Of a stretch of DNA of 6,033 nucleotides, positions 6,015 to 6,033 are shown piece after piece; position 1 is the stretch's first letter; each line of letters starts with the position of its first letter. The notes under the pieces were generated by a model. It was given only the letters and a program-made list of their open reading frames with translations. It was not told the origin of the DNA and searched no databases. The translations under genes and the position numbers were made by a program. Location: the NCBI GenBank assembly GCA_020718525.1, contig DYRX01000122.1, forward strand, positions 1-6,033, in the 5' to 3' direction. The DNA is from Victivallis vadensis. GTDB taxonomy: Bacteria; Verrucomicrobiota; Lentisphaeria; Victivallales; GWF2-50-93.

Positions 6015-6033
6015 GAATTAAGTTAACCGGCTC

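Overview
The window reads as a metagenomic or draft fragment from an anaerobic, polysaccharide-degrading bacterium. All convincing genes lie on the minus strand. A Lentisphaerota (Victivallales-like) source is my best guess. It rests on the style of the large uncharacterised glycoside-hydrolase-like protein, an exported beta-sandwich protein beside it, and good Shine-Dalgarno sites. No marker gene is present, so this is inference.

Layout in the direction of transcription (right to left): (1) 6004-3735, a cytoplasmic glycoside-hydrolase-like gene (N-terminal beta-sandwich plus putative catalytic barrel), split into two frames by a perfect 8-bp tandem duplication at 5404-5419. Removing one copy restores a single 753-residue reading frame. 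(2) 3734-3592, an intergenic region with a sigma70-like promoter and a strong ribosome binding site. (3) 3591-2206, a C5-cytosine DNA methyltransferase with all main catalytic motifs and a MerR/excisionase-type helix-turn-helix fused at its N-terminus. (4) 2115-1405 (possible earlier TTG start at 2166), an Eco47II-family restriction endonuclease. Genes 3 and 4 form a Type II restriction-modification pair expected to act on GGNCC. (5) 1404-965, about 440 bases without a gene, containing a 9-bp inverted repeat around a smaller palindrome. (6) 964-1, the 5' part of a gene for a Sec-exported protein with a carbohydrate-binding-like beta-sandwich; it runs off the left edge.

The restriction-modification pair sits between two genes of glycan-utilisation type. 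In the stretches I counted it is AT-richer than those genes, and I find no GGNCC site anywhere in 1405-3591, against six in the flanks. This suggests a mobile defence cassette inserted among carbohydrate genes. The methyltransferase's own DNA-binding domain may let it control the pair's promoter. No RNA gene, CRISPR array, insertion sequence or convincing intrinsic terminator was seen.
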